A stretch of 64,000 nt of DNA from Bdellovibrio sp. UBA4095 (GCA_002381805.1 DFXZ01000004.1:434001-498000), one strand, 5' to 3'. Shown: positions 43,943-53,912, numbered from the stretch's first letter. Translations and numbers: made by a program. The notes: generated from the letters alone by a model not told the origin.

Positions 43943-44500
43943 CTATTTTTTTAGGTCCTCTGTGCAAATGCGAAGGTCTAAATAGCGCGAAACCTTCAGG
44001 ATTTGCATATGGGCCATATGATCAAGACCCTTTTGGTCCAAATCACCAATGGACAGAACCATGACCTTGTTTGCATCCTCTGCGCCCTTTAAAGGCTCCT
44101 GTGGAGAGTCCTTCTGGTCGAATGACGTCAAATGCACTCTGTAAGTAACTCCAGAGCGGCTGGTCATCTGAGCCAGAACTCGAGAGCCTTTTTCAATGCC
44201 CACGCCGGTTGCAATGACCTTGCAAGTTTGACCATCAATTTGCTTTACCTGAAGCTGTCTGATCCCCGTTGCTCGAGGGCGAACGACCTTCAAGGCAAAA
44301 TAAGAAACAAAATCGTCTTGCTGAACTTTCCACATACCCCGGATATCATTCCATGGGAATGGCTGAGCCATAGACCACGGCCACGGAGTCCAACGATCAC
44401 CAGCGGGCATGATGTGCTCTTCAGAATCGGTTGGCACTTCGGCATAAGATGCCAACGAAGAAAGTGCTATCAAAGTTGCTATCAAGATGTGACGTAACAT
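43943..44500 (-). CDS. Secreted protein of unknown function
   Basis: The 185-residue product has a signal peptide (MLRHILIATLIALSSLASYA). The mature protein starts with a Trp-rich region (RWTPWPWSMAQPFPWNDIRG) and a beta-type domain with KVVRPRATGIRQLQVKQI. Two Cys residues are far apart. It lies 9 bases after the TPR regulator gene, so the two are probably one operon. No family is recognised. Confidence 0.8.
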   Translation of the reverse strand: MLRHILIATLIALSSLASYAEVPTDSEEHIMPAGDRWTPWPWSMAQPFPWNDIRGMWKVQQDDFVSYFALKVVRPRATGIRQLQVKQIDGQTCKVIATGVGIEKGSRVLAQMTSRSGVTYRVHLTSFDQKDSPQEPLKGAEDANKVMVLSIGDLDQKGLDHMAHMQILKVSRYLDLRICTEDLKK

Positions 44501-44509
44501 GAATCCCCC

Positions 44510-45613
44510 CTAGTGCTCGAAATGAATGCGAGCCGCTTTATTCATGTAATAACCATTTTTCGCTCGGAAAATATATTTAGGCTTTTCGTAGTCAGGTTCA
44601 ATCAATTTCCGCAATCTTTTTATCGTCACGTAAATTTTATTGTCATGAACCGCAGGATCGTAAGGCTGACGCCAGACGTTCTCTACAAGGTACTCTTTAG
44701 AATAAATCTGTCCTTGGTTTTGCACGAAGAGTCGTAGCAGATCCAAAAGAATGAACTGATTTTTAAAATCGATTTTTCCTAACTTTTTCTCGACGACAGA
44801 GTGATTCACTTCATCGAAAATCAGATCAAAGTTAGACTGTGTTTCACCACCGATTTTTTCAGCCAGCTGTTTTACCATGCGACCAAGGCGGCGGTGATTA
44901 TCAGAGTCGACAGATCGTTGTGCCAAGGTAATGTAAGTGCGCGCCATGTCCTTATCGCCGATTTCAAAATATGTATCGGCCATTGCGCCCATCAGATAGT
45001 TCGACATCACGACATTACGAGTTGTCTTAACGATATCATAGGCCTTCCACAAGACCTCGATAGCTTCGTCATATTTTTGCATTTGCTTCAGAATCTCGGC
45101 ATTCAAAAATAAAGAAGACGCTTGCAGATCGGGCATTGAATATACTTGGAAGAAGACTTGAAGATTATAGATCTCCTTCAGAGCATCGGAATATTTTCCA
45201 ACTGTTGGGTGAGAATACACCATAGCCAATCCGAAGATGGCATGACAGATGTCTTCTTTATTGTCAGAAGCCAAAGCGATCGCCAAAGCTTTTTGTAAGT
45301 AGTCAGTCGCAGTATCGATTTGATTTTTGTAAGAGGCACAGACCGCTAGAGTGTAGTAAGTCTTTGACGTCAGCTCGAAGCCTTCGTTCAGAACGAGATC
45401 CTGAAGTCTTTCTTTAGTAAGATTGATTTCTTCGAACTCTTCACGCTCAGCATGTATGCGCAGGAGCAAGTTCATGCACTTGAGATACTGAGAGAAATTT
45501 TTCTCGGCGAAATAGCCAGTTGTTGCTTCTCGAAGGTTTTCGACAGCTAGGTCGAATTCGCCTCGATCGCAATACAGCTTGCCGAGCTCAAAAGCGCGAT
45601 CAAATTGGTTCAT
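44510..45613 (-). CDS. TPR protein with a C-terminal winged-helix DNA-binding domain
   Basis: From the ATG at 45613 (CGGAGT 9 bases upstream) the protein has 367 residues. The first 260 are TPR-like helices (FELGKLYCDRGEFDLAVENL, TYYTLAVCASYKNQIDTATD, YDEAIEVLWKAYDIV and similar). The last 90 are an OmpR-type winged helix (NQFILLDLLRLFVQNQGQ, then DNKIYVTIKRLRKLIEPDYEKPKYI and GYY). No receiver domain precedes it, so protein-protein contacts through the TPRs may replace phosphorylation as input (inference). It sits directly upstream of a secreted-protein gene. Confidence 0.85.
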   Translation of the reverse strand: MNQFDRAFELGKLYCDRGEFDLAVENLREATTGYFAEKNFSQYLKCMNLLLRIHAEREEFEEINLTKERLQDLVLNEGFELTSKTYYTLAVCASYKNQIDTATDYLQKALAIALASDNKEDICHAIFGLAMVYSHPTVGKYSDALKEIYNLQVFFQVYSMPDLQASSLFLNAEILKQMQKYDEAIEVLWKAYDIVKTTRNVVMSNYLMGAMADTYFEIGDKDMARTYITLAQRSVDSDNHRRLGRMVKQLAEKIGGETQSNFDLIFDEVNHSVVEKKLGKIDFKNQFILLDLLRLFVQNQGQIYSKEYLVENVWRQPYDPAVHDNKIYVTIKRLRKLIEPDYEKPKYIFRAKNGYYMNKAARIHFEH

Positions 45614-45862
45614 GTTATTTGGACTCCGATATACCAAAGCTCACAAAAGAGTGTGTTGGGCTTCAGGTTTTGTCAGATTGTTAGGTTTACGTCAACGTCA
45701 GAGCTGCTGAAGTGCCCAAAATTGATGCAGTCTTGGAATTGATTTCAGTAATGTAATTAAAGAAGGCCTCAAACGGTGTTTTGCGTCACCTGTAATAGTT
45801 ACCAGGTCAATTGCACTGAGTGTCAATCAGGAGTAAATATTCGCCATCTAAGGAGAATTTCT

Positions 45863-46147
45863 ATGAAACTCGCTACTCTTGCTTTGAGCATTCTTTTGGC
45901 TTCACCTGCGGCCTTTGCGGTCACACCCAAAGAAGTAGTTCAAAAAGTACAAGCCGCTTATGGTTTGATCTGTCAAAACACTGGCTCATCAGCATATGAA
46001 TACTGCCTCAACTATGCTTGCCAATATAAGAGCTATTACGCTTGCTCAAATGAAAGCGAACAAAAAACTCTTATCATGAAAATCCGCAGCTATCGCTTCC
46101 CTGGTGAAGTTGTAGAAAACACTGTTGTCGATTACAGCCTGAACTAG
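45863..46147 (+). CDS. Small secreted Cys-containing protein
   Basis: The start is the ATG at 45863, behind AAGGAG; frames further upstream lack this. The 94-residue product has a signal peptide (MKLATLALSILLASPAAFA) and four Cys in a short segment (LICQNTGSSAYEYCLNYACQ, then YYACS), which suggests two disulfides. The function is unknown. It faces lon, with a shared terminator at 46171-46201. Confidence 0.85.
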   Translation: MKLATLALSILLASPAAFAVTPKEVVQKVQAAYGLICQNTGSSAYEYCLNYACQYKSYYACSNESEQKTLIMKIRSYRFPGEVVENTVVDYSLN

Positions 46148-46170
46148 TTCAACTAAGATGCACGCAAAAT

Positions 46171-46201
46171 AAAAAAAGCCGGGATTACTCCCGGCTTTTT
46201 T
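46171..46201. terminator. Bidirectional terminator between the small secreted gene and lon
   Basis: The stem GCCGGGA/TCCCGGC with loop TTAC is flanked by seven A residues on the left and by five T on the right, so it works on both strands for these convergent genes. Confidence 0.92.
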
Positions 46202-46222
46202 ATTTTAAATGTCTTTTGTCTC

Positions 46223-48727
46223 TTAGTGATGAATGGTCTGCTGGCCTGTGTACTGGGCCTTGATTCCAAACTCTCGCTCTTTTTGAATTTTGAAAAGATC
46301 CTTTGGATTTTTCAATTCAAGAGCGTTCACTAAAACTTGGTCCACATGATCTACCAAGACAACTTTAAGATCCTTCATGACTTCCTTAGGAATATCTTTC
46401 AAATCCTTTTCGTTCTCTTTAGGGCAGATGATGATCTTGATGCCGCCACGATGAGCCGCCAAGATCTTTTCTTTTAGACCACCGATCGGCATCACACGTC
46501 CACGAAGTGAGATTTCTCCCGTCATCGCAACAGTTCTTCGAACTGGCAACTTAGTGATTGCAGAGACGATTGAAGTCGTCAGAGCAATACCTGCAGAAGG
46601 ACCATCTTTAGGAACTGCGCCCTCTGGTAAGTGGATGTGAACATCGATGTTCGAGAAGTATTCTTTATCCAACCCGAACAATGGGCCTCTTGATCGCACA
46701 TAGCTCATCGCTGCCGAACAAGATTCCTTCATGACGTCACCCAGCTGACCGGTTACCGTGAATTTACCTTTTCCAGGCACCACGCTGACTTCGACAGCGA
46801 GTAAGTCACCGCCCACTTCCGTCCATGCCATACCATTCGTAAGACCGATTTCATTTTCCTGCTCGATCTGACCGAATTTGTACTTATGAGGACCAAGAAG
46901 TTCTACTAATTTAGCAGGAGTGACCACGTAACCCTGATCTTTTTCCTTCTTAGTAGATTTCGCAGAGGTCTTTGCACCTTTTTTGGCAGGAGCTGCTTTT
47001 TTCTCTGCTGGTTTAGCGTCATTCTTAAAGCTCTCTAAAGTTTCATTCATCACGATTTCTTTAGCTACTTTTCGAGCGACGTTTGCAACTTGTCTTTCAA
47101 GGTTACGCACGCCCGCTTCTCTTGTGTAGTAGCGGATGATATCGCGAATCGCACTGTCTTGAACCGAAATACGGTAGTCTTTCAAGCCGTGATTTTCCAA
47201 CTGCTTAGGAACTAGGTAGTTCTTGGCAATGTGGAATTTCTCCTGCTCGATGTAACCTTCAAGGTTAATGATCTCCATACGATCCAAAAGAGGTCTTGGA
47301 ATTGTATGCAAAGAGTTCGCCGTCGCGATAAACATCACCGAAGAAAGATCGTATTCGAGTTCCAAGTAGTGATCCTGGAAATTGTGATTCTGCTCTGGAT
47401 CCAAAACTTCAAGCATTGCCGAAGATGGATCACCGCGGAAGTCATTGGCCATCTTGTCGATTTCATCAAGCAAGACAAGCGGATTCCCTTTATCAACCTT
47501 GCGCAAAGCTTGCAGGATCTTACCTGGCATCGCACCGACATAGGTTTTTCTGTGACCACGGATTTCAGCTTCATCTCGCACGCCGCCCAAAGAGATTCGC
47601 GCGAACGGTCTGTTCAGCGATTCTGCAATTGATCTTGCAAGTGAAGTCTTACCGACTCCTGGAGGTCCAGCTAAGCACAGAATTGGACCTTTCATGTCTT
47701 TAGAGATCGAAAGAACAGCAAGGTATTCCAAGATGCGTTCTTTAACTTTCTCAAGACCCCAGTGATCGTTATCCAAAATGCGCTGAGCATTCTTTAAGTC
47801 ATGCTTTTCATCGGCCATTTCCTGCCAAGGAAGTGACAAAACCCAGTCGATATAGTTACGAACCACTGTTGCTTCCGCAGACATAGGCGACATCATTTTG
47901 AGTTTTTTAATCTCTTTCATGACCTTGTCTTTGGCTTCCTGGCTCATCTTTTTATTTTTACATTTTACTTCAAGCTCTTGCAGTTCTGCTTGGTAATCGT
48001 CTTTTTCGCCAAGCTCTTTTTGAATCGCCTGCATTTGCTCGTTCAGATAGTACTCTTTCTGAGAGCGTTCCATCTGTTTCTTAACGCGAGTACGAATCTT
48101 CTTTTCGACTTCAAGAATTTCGATTTCACCCGTCATCAAGTTCAACAAGTGCTCAAGACGCTTGGAAGGATCGATAATCTCTAAAACGGTTTGCTTATCC
48201 TCGAGCTTCAGATTTAACTGAGCCACGATGATATCAGCTAACTCCCCTGGATTTTCGATGGTTGAAACTCTCATCAAGATTTCTGGTGGGATGCGCTTAT
48301 TAAGCTTCACGTAGGTCTCGAAAGTGGACTTCACGGAACGAACCAAGGCTTGTGCCTCGACGATGTTCGTTGAATCTTCTTCCAAAGATTCGCATGAAAC
48401 CATGAAGAAATTTTCGTTGTTCACGAAATTCTTAATCTTTACGCGACGTTTACCCTCGACGAGAACCTTTACAGTTCCATCTGGCAGGCGAAGTAATTGG
48501 ATGATCGTACCCACAGTACCAACGCTAAAGATATCCTTTGGTTCAGGATTGTTCGTTTTAGCGTCCTTTTGCGCAGCCAATACGATATCGGTCTGCTTGC
48601 TCATGGCCTCTTCAAGAGCATTGATACTCTTTTCGCGGCCGACAAATAGAGGCATCATCATATGTGGAAAAATGATGAGGTCTCTTAGGGGTAAAAGTGG
48701 TAGTTGTGTGACTTTTCCCTCGCTCAT
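46223..48727 (-). CDS. lon: ATP-dependent protease Lon
   Basis: The 834-residue protein has the Lon substrate-binding N domain (LPLLPLRDLIIFPHMMMPLFVG), the AAA+ Walker A GPPGVGKTS and Walker B LLDEIDKM. The proteolytic Ser lies in KDGPSAGIA and the catalytic Lys in the following helix. A Lys/Ala-rich insertion (about 563-600, PAEKKAAPAKKGAKTSAKST) is unusual. Lon degrades damaged and regulatory proteins in the cytoplasm. The gene is monocistronic and ends in the shared terminator. Confidence 0.97.
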   Translation of the reverse strand: MSEGKVTQLPLLPLRDLIIFPHMMMPLFVGREKSINALEEAMSKQTDIVLAAQKDAKTNNPEPKDIFSVGTVGTIIQLLRLPDGTVKVLVEGKRRVKIKNFVNNENFFMVSCESLEEDSTNIVEAQALVRSVKSTFETYVKLNKRIPPEILMRVSTIENPGELADIIVAQLNLKLEDKQTVLEIIDPSKRLEHLLNLMTGEIEILEVEKKIRTRVKKQMERSQKEYYLNEQMQAIQKELGEKDDYQAELQELEVKCKNKKMSQEAKDKVMKEIKKLKMMSPMSAEATVVRNYIDWVLSLPWQEMADEKHDLKNAQRILDNDHWGLEKVKERILEYLAVLSISKDMKGPILCLAGPPGVGKTSLARSIAESLNRPFARISLGGVRDEAEIRGHRKTYVGAMPGKILQALRKVDKGNPLVLLDEIDKMANDFRGDPSSAMLEVLDPEQNHNFQDHYLELEYDLSSVMFIATANSLHTIPRPLLDRMEIINLEGYIEQEKFHIAKNYLVPKQLENHGLKDYRISVQDSAIRDIIRYYTREAGVRNLERQVANVARKVAKEIVMNETLESFKNDAKPAEKKAAPAKKGAKTSAKSTKKEKDQGYVVTPAKLVELLGPHKYKFGQIEQENEIGLTNGMAWTEVGGDLLAVEVSVVPGKGKFTVTGQLGDVMKESCSAAMSYVRSRGPLFGLDKEYFSNIDVHIHLPEGAVPKDGPSAGIALTTSIVSAITKLPVRRTVAMTGEISLRGRVMPIGGLKEKILAAHRGGIKIIICPKENEKDLKDIPKEVMKDLKVVLVDHVDQVLVNALELKNPKDLFKIQKEREFGIKAQYTGQQTIHH

Positions 48728-49015
48728 ATCCTCTCCCTCCCTGTGGGTTTCGAGCTACTTGCGTTCTAGGACACAAGGGGGGTTCGTTTCCGGTTAATAT
48801 CCTATTAACCAATCCTCGCCCCTACTCTTAGTTTAACTATGTGTATGATTACTGGGAAGTAAATATATCGTGGAAAAAAAGAGGTCTGGGTCACATTTGC
48901 CAGATGTTAGCTCGACCAGACGTATACCTAACAAAATATCCCTTGGCTGAGTCAGCGATTTTATTTCCGAATTGTAACTCCCAGACTGAAGATTTTCGTC
49001 CCCTTTTGTCCCGAT

Positions 49016-50557
49016 TTGTTCGATAAGTGCAATGTGACAATTAAAGACTCAAAATGGTTCACTACGAAATCTCTGTCGCTAAGACTGTTGATTGCCACAT
49101 GGGCGGTCAGCTCTTTTGCGACCCTCGTGTTGACCGCCATTCAGCTTATCATGGATTACCAGCGTGATTTCAATAAGCTGCAGAATAACTTCGCGATCAT
49201 CGAAAGCTCCTATTTGGATTCGATGGCTGAACATCTGTGGTCCTATGACACACGCCTCCTCGAGATTCAGTTGGATGGCCTAAGCCGCCTCGAGGGGATT
49301 AGCTACCTCCGCTTAACCGCGGATTCCCAAAATATTTACGAACACGGAATTTCTGAGCCTAGCGAAGAAAATTTCAAGAAGTTTGACATCTATCACCGCG
49401 GCACCAATGAAATCTTGGGGGTCCTTAGTGTTGAGCTGGATGTTAAAAGCTTGCGTCAAAAATACTTCCGAGAAGCGATTTGGATTTTCACCCGACAAGC
49501 CGCAAAGACCCTGGTCGTCGTATTTTGTTTGTATTTTATTTTTAACAGAATCGTGGTGGTGCACATTCAAACCATTGCCTCCTTCCTTAAGGACCGAGAT
49601 CGTGGAAATCGCCAGCTGACCCTCCACAGACCGCGCCATGAAAACGTGGACGAATTAGATGTCTTAGCAGATTCCATCAATCAGTTCCGCTCGGAAATCC
49701 TAGAGGCTTATCAGAAACTCGAAGCATTAAACCAAGCTCTTGAAGTGAAAGTTCAAGAACGAACTAGAGAGCTCATGACTAAGAATGAAAGCTTGGAAAA
49801 GGCCATGACGCAAATCAAGCGGATGCAGGCTGCCCTTGTTGCGCAAGAACGGCTTGCTTCGCTTGGCAGCCTCACCGCCAGTGTTGCTCATGAAATTCGC
49901 AATCCATTAAATTTCGTTCTTAATTTTTCGGAGCTTTTGACTGACACAGAAAATATCGAAGAAGTGCGAGAAATCAGCCGTGTCATTCTAAAACACAGCC
50001 AGAGAATTGACCAAATTGTTCGCTCGATGCAAATCCTGTCCGGCTATGACAGTGATGCGCTCGAGGACGTGGATCTAAATGACCTGGTCAAAAAAGCCTA
50101 TTATCAAACACTCTCTACCAGAGCGGTTGGCTCGAGCTACGTTCCTCCGAAAGTCACCTACAGACTGGCAGACTCTATTACCGCTCCTGTGTACACGAAT
50201 TCTTTGCTTAGAGCTCTGTGTAATATAATGGAAAATGCTATTTACGCTCTGGAAAAAAAGGCCGTACTACAAAAGAATTTTACGCCTGAATTGACTCTTT
50301 CGACGGCTGTTCGGGGCGAAATGGTTGAGATATCGATCCGCGACAATGGGGTCGGGATCCCAGCCATTCTTGGCGAGAAAGTCTTTGATCCTTTCTTAAC
50401 AACTAAAGCTTCAGGAGAAGGTGCAGGGTTAGGATTAACTGTCGCATTTAATATTGCTCAGAAACACGGTGGTACGTTAAGGTACTCTAGCGAATTTGGA
50501 AAATGGACCGAGTTCGTGATGTCGTTACCCTTAACACAGGAAAGAATATTGCCGTGA
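49016..50557 (+). CDS. Sensor histidine kinase
   Basis: The 513-residue protein has two membrane helices (about 22-46 and 164-181) around a periplasmic sensor, a coiled coil (about 225-285) and HisKA with SVAHEIRNP (His about 292). The ATPase part has IMENAIYAL, DNGVGIP and GEGAGLGLTVAF. The start is uncertain: TTG at 49016 or GTG at 49034, neither with a good ribosome site, although the N-terminal membrane helix requires a start before about residue 20. A single-domain receiver gene overlaps the end (GTGA), so the two form a pair. Confidence 0.9.
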   Translation: MFDKCNVTIKDSKWFTTKSLSLRLLIATWAVSSFATLVLTAIQLIMDYQRDFNKLQNNFAIIESSYLDSMAEHLWSYDTRLLEIQLDGLSRLEGISYLRLTADSQNIYEHGISEPSEENFKKFDIYHRGTNEILGVLSVELDVKSLRQKYFREAIWIFTRQAAKTLVVVFCLYFIFNRIVVVHIQTIASFLKDRDRGNRQLTLHRPRHENVDELDVLADSINQFRSEILEAYQKLEALNQALEVKVQERTRELMTKNESLEKAMTQIKRMQAALVAQERLASLGSLTASVAHEIRNPLNFVLNFSELLTDTENIEEVREISRVILKHSQRIDQIVRSMQILSGYDSDALEDVDLNDLVKKAYYQTLSTRAVGSSYVPPKVTYRLADSITAPVYTNSLLRALCNIMENAIYALEKKAVLQKNFTPELTLSTAVRGEMVEISIRDNGVGIPAILGEKVFDPFLTTKASGEGAGLGLTVAFNIAQKHGGTLRYSSEFGKWTEFVMSLPLTQERILP

Positions 50558-50937
50558 TAAATATTGTGGTCGTCGATGATGAAGCAGATACCCATCTGCT
50601 TTATAAGCTGAAATTTAAAAAGCTCTTTGCTGACATCGACGAACTTCACCTGACTTCTTTCTTAGGCGCGGACGAATGCCTGAATTATCTAAAAAAAGAA
50701 GAACCACCGCAAGTCGACCTGATTCTTTCCGACATCAATATGCCTAAAATGGACGGCTTCGAATTGTTAAGTCAAATTCGTAGACTGAAAAAAGAAATAC
50801 CCGTCTACATCGTCAGTGCTTACGAGTCCTTGGAGTATCGCTCAAAGGCCGAAGCATTGGGCGCGAAAAGATTCATTAGTAAGCCTGTTGATTTTCGCGC
50901 TTTGGGCGACATGCTTAAAGAAGACTTTAACTGGTAA
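50554..50937 (+). CDS. Single-domain response regulator (CheY-like)
   Basis: The start is a GTG at 50554 inside the GTGA overlap with the kinase stop; AGGAAAG lies 9 bases upstream. The 127-residue receiver has the acidic pair (VVVDDEADTH), the phospho-Asp in LILSDINMPKMDGFE, the switch Ser in PVYIVSAYES and the Lys in FISKPVDFRAL. No output domain is attached, so it probably signals through protein contacts. It is probably the partner of the kinase it overlaps. Confidence 0.93.
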   Translation: MINIVVVDDEADTHLLYKLKFKKLFADIDELHLTSFLGADECLNYLKKEEPPQVDLILSDINMPKMDGFELLSQIRRLKKEIPVYIVSAYESLEYRSKAEALGAKRFISKPVDFRALGDMLKEDFNW

Positions 50938-50947
50938 TCCACGCAGT

Positions 50948-51739
50948 TTAATTTTTTGCGCTCGCCTTATAAAGTGGCATAACCTTCGGGATCATTCCTT
51001 GAATTTTTTTGATCCGAGTCGTATCCGAAGGATGAGTGCTGAGGATCTCTGGTGGTTTTCCGCCAGTCGAACCCATTTTTTTCCATAAGCTGACGGCATC
51101 TTCTGGGTTGTATCCGGCTCTAGCCATCAACTCGACGCCCATTTGATCTGCCTCTGTTTCTTGACCACGACTGTTCGGCAAAGAGATCGCTAAAGCCGTC
51201 AACTGATCTGCTGCTGTGGCATACTTAGCGTCTAACTTCCCTGACATGACAAGAATTTGTAATCCGAGCCCTTTGATAAGCTCTTCTGACATTCGCTCTC
51301 TGCCGTGCTCTCGAAGCGCATGTGCCACTTCGTGCCCCATAATCGCAGCGATCTCCCCATCAGTCAGATTCAGTTTTTCGATGATTCCCGTGTAAAACAT
51401 GATCTTGCCGCCGGGCATACAGTAAGCATTGATCTCTGGAGAAGTGATGACATGCACTTCCCAGTCCCATTGAGGAGCATCTTCGCGGAAATACTTAGTA
51501 TGAGGAATCAAGCGCTTGGCAATGGCGTTGAGCCTTCGAACCTGCTCTGGATTCTGATCAAGAGTTCCCTTCTTTTGCGCTTCTTCCTTGGTTTGAACAT
51601 AACCTTGGGCCGCCATGGCGACGATCTGCTCGTCAGGAATCAGCATCAGTTGACGCCGTTCAATCCCAACAGCACCCTTATCAGTAGAACTAGCACACGA
51701 AAGCAAAAAACTCGCCAAGATCAGTAGATATTTTTTCAT
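50948..51739 (-). CDS. M48-family metalloprotease lipoprotein
   Basis: The 263-residue protein has a lipoprotein signal (MKKYLLILASFLLSC). The zinc site is HEVAH in AAIMGHEVAHALREHGRE, with the third ligand in QETEADQMGVELMARAGYNP. It resembles BepA/YfgC- and LoiP-like periplasmic proteases that act in outer-membrane protein quality control. It converges on the receiver gene and is probably expressed from its own promoter. Confidence 0.94.
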   Translation of the reverse strand: MKKYLLILASFLLSCASSTDKGAVGIERRQLMLIPDEQIVAMAAQGYVQTKEEAQKKGTLDQNPEQVRRLNAIAKRLIPHTKYFREDAPQWDWEVHVITSPEINAYCMPGGKIMFYTGIIEKLNLTDGEIAAIMGHEVAHALREHGRERMSEELIKGLGLQILVMSGKLDAKYATAADQLTALAISLPNSRGQETEADQMGVELMARAGYNPEDAVSLWKKMGSTGGKPPEILSTHPSDTTRIKKIQGMIPKVMPLYKASAKN

Positions 51740-51800
51740 AGTGACATCCTAAGCAAGGCCTTCACAAAGATCAATGCCGAGCACGCCACTGTCACTCAGC

Positions 51801-51835
51801 AAAAAAAAGACCCGGGTTCTATGCCCGGGCCTTTT
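51801..51835 (-). terminator. Terminator of the clpP-clpX operon
   Basis: The stem CCCGGG/CCCGGG extends with AT pairs, and on the minus strand it is followed by TCTTTTTTTT. It lies 25 bases after the clpX stop codon. Confidence 0.88.
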
Positions 51836-51860
51836 GAATCTGCTAAATGTTTATTCCGTA

Positions 51861-53153
51861 TTAAGCTGGAGTCTTCTTTTTTGCTTCCTCTTCAGCTTGA
51901 ATTTCTTCGTCCGTCTTATAGACAAGCTTTGGCTGCGCGCCATCGTTGATCACGTTGTCATCGATGATGACCTCCTTCACATTTGTTTTAGAAGGAATGT
52001 CATACATGACGTCTAGCATTGCTGTCTCGAGAACACCACGCAGACCTCGGGCACCCGTCTTACGCTTCAAAGCCATCTGAGCCACGGCCTTAAGTGCTTT
52101 GTCAGTAAACTTTAGCTCCACACCTTCAAAGGCAAAAAGCTTTTGATACTGTTTAGTGATCGCATTTTTCGGACGAACTAAGATGTCCATAAGGGCTTCT
52201 TCATCCAGAGGAGTCAGAACGGCAATCGCTGGCAAACGACCGATGAACTCTGGAATCAAACCAAATTTTGAAAGATCATCAGGCTCTACCTTTTGAAGCA
52301 AGCTCGAGTTCTTATCCACTTCATCAGTCGTGCGAATATCTGCCGCAATACCCATCGTTTTATTGGTTGTACGCTGCTCGATAATCTTGTCCAAGCCTAC
52401 GAACGCTCCGCCAACGATAAAGAGAATATTTGTCGTGTCGACCTGAATGAATTCTTGCTGGGGATGTTTACGACCACCCTTTGGAGGAAGATTCGCAACC
52501 GTTCCTTCAAGAATCTTAAGCAAAGCTTGCTGAACACCCTCACCGCTCACGTCACGCGTGATGGATGGGTTTTCAGACTTACGGGAAATCTTGTCGATCT
52601 CGTCGACGTAGATAACGCCCTTTTGAGCTTTCTCAACATCATAGTCTGCTGCCTGCAACAGGTTCAGTACGACGTTTTCCACGTCTTCACCCACATAACC
52701 TGCTTCGGTCAGTGTCGTCGCATCCGCCATTGCGAATGGAACATTAAGAACTTTTGCAATTGTCTGAGCCAAAAGAGTTTTACCAGAACCAGTCGGTCCA
52801 ATAAGAAGGATGTTGGATTTTTGCATTTCCACATCTTGCGACTTCTTACCCTGAGCCATCGCGTTCACACGCTTGTAGTGATTATGTACGGCCACGGCAA
52901 GCGTCTTTTTCGCCTGCAATTGTCCGATAACATAGTCATCGAGATAGCCCTTGATGTCAGAAGGCTTAGGAACTTTAAAGGTTCCCTTCACCGACGTCTC
53001 GCGCTCTTTTTCCTCGTCGATAATATCGTTACAAAGATCGATACACTCGTCACAGATGTATACGCCCGGTCCGGCAATTAGTTTTTTGACTTCTTTTTGG
53101 CCTTTGCCGCAGAAGCTGCATCTCAAAGCACCATTGGTATCTTTAGTACTCAT
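51861..53153 (-). CDS. clpX: ATP-dependent Clp protease ATP-binding subunit ClpX
   Basis: The 430-residue protein has the N-terminal zinc finger CSFCGKGQKEVKKLI...CDECIDLC (four Cys), Walker A GPTGSGKTLLA, Walker B IYVDEIDKI and the pore loop GYVGED. It unfolds tagged substrates, including ssrA-tagged ones (the ssrA gene is at 16.1-16.5 kb), and feeds ClpP. It follows clpP by 6 bases on the same strand and ends in a strong terminator. Confidence 0.97.
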   Translation of the reverse strand: MSTKDTNGALRCSFCGKGQKEVKKLIAGPGVYICDECIDLCNDIIDEEKERETSVKGTFKVPKPSDIKGYLDDYVIGQLQAKKTLAVAVHNHYKRVNAMAQGKKSQDVEMQKSNILLIGPTGSGKTLLAQTIAKVLNVPFAMADATTLTEAGYVGEDVENVVLNLLQAADYDVEKAQKGVIYVDEIDKISRKSENPSITRDVSGEGVQQALLKILEGTVANLPPKGGRKHPQQEFIQVDTTNILFIVGGAFVGLDKIIEQRTTNKTMGIAADIRTTDEVDKNSSLLQKVEPDDLSKFGLIPEFIGRLPAIAVLTPLDEEALMDILVRPKNAITKQYQKLFAFEGVELKFTDKALKAVAQMALKRKTGARGLRGVLETAMLDVMYDIPSKTNVKEVIIDDNVINDGAQPKLVYKTDEEIQAEEEAKKKTPA

Positions 53154-53159
53154 CTGTAG

Positions 53160-53798
53160 TTATCCTTTTTTTGCTTTTCTTGATTCTACGACGTGATCAA
53201 GAAGTCCAAACTCTTTTGCTTCCATCGGATTCATGAAGTTATCTCTTTCCATCGCAGCTCTCAAGACTTCGTAGTCTTTACCAGTATGCGCCTCATAAAT
53301 GCGAGTGAGTTTTTCTTTTGTCTTAATCAATTCTTTTGCATGAATCTCGATATCCGTCACTTGCCCAGACAACCCACCACCTGAAAGCAATGGTTGGTGT
53401 ATCATGATTCGCGTGTTCGGCAAGCTATAGCGCTTACCCTTAGCACCTGCTGTCAACAACAACGAACCCATGCTCGCCGCCATTCCCATACAGTATGTTG
53501 CCACGTCGCATTTTACGAATTGCATAAAGTCGTAGATTGCCAATCCCGCAGAGACGCTTCCGCCTGGAGAGTTGATGTAAAAGTGAATATCTTTTTCAGG
53601 GTTGTCCACCTCAAGAAAAAGAAACTGCGCAATGATGCTATTAGCCACTTCGTCCGTCACTTGAGTCCCGAGTATCACAATGCGGTCTTTGAGAAGGCGG
53701 GAATAAATATCGTAAGATCTTTCGCCCTTTGAGGTTTGCTCTATGACGTATGGAATGAGTGCCACTGCTGTCTCCTGTGGTTGTGAGTGAGGTGTCAT
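53160..53798 (-). CDS. clpP: ATP-dependent Clp protease proteolytic subunit ClpP
   Basis: The 212-residue peptidase has a propeptide-like N terminus followed by ALIPYVIEQTSKGERSYDIYSRLLKDRIV. The catalytic Ser is in MGMAASMGSLLL and the His in RIMIHQP; the Asp is expected in the later helical part. It forms the tetradecameric protease chamber with ClpX, whose gene is next in the operon. Confidence 0.97.
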   Translation of the reverse strand: MTPHSQPQETAVALIPYVIEQTSKGERSYDIYSRLLKDRIVILGTQVTDEVANSIIAQFLFLEVDNPEKDIHFYINSPGGSVSAGLAIYDFMQFVKCDVATYCMGMAASMGSLLLTAGAKGKRYSLPNTRIMIHQPLLSGGGLSGQVTDIEIHAKELIKTKEKLTRIYEAHTGKDYEVLRAAMERDNFMNPMEAKEFGLLDHVVESRKAKKG

Positions 53799-53912
53799 GC
53801 TGTGTACCTATCGGAATCTTAGCTCAGGACTTTATCAAAAAGCTTTGACCCAAGTTGCTGCTGTGCTAAAGATGTTGAGTCCGCATAAAACTGAATATTT
53901 TAAGGGGTTTCT

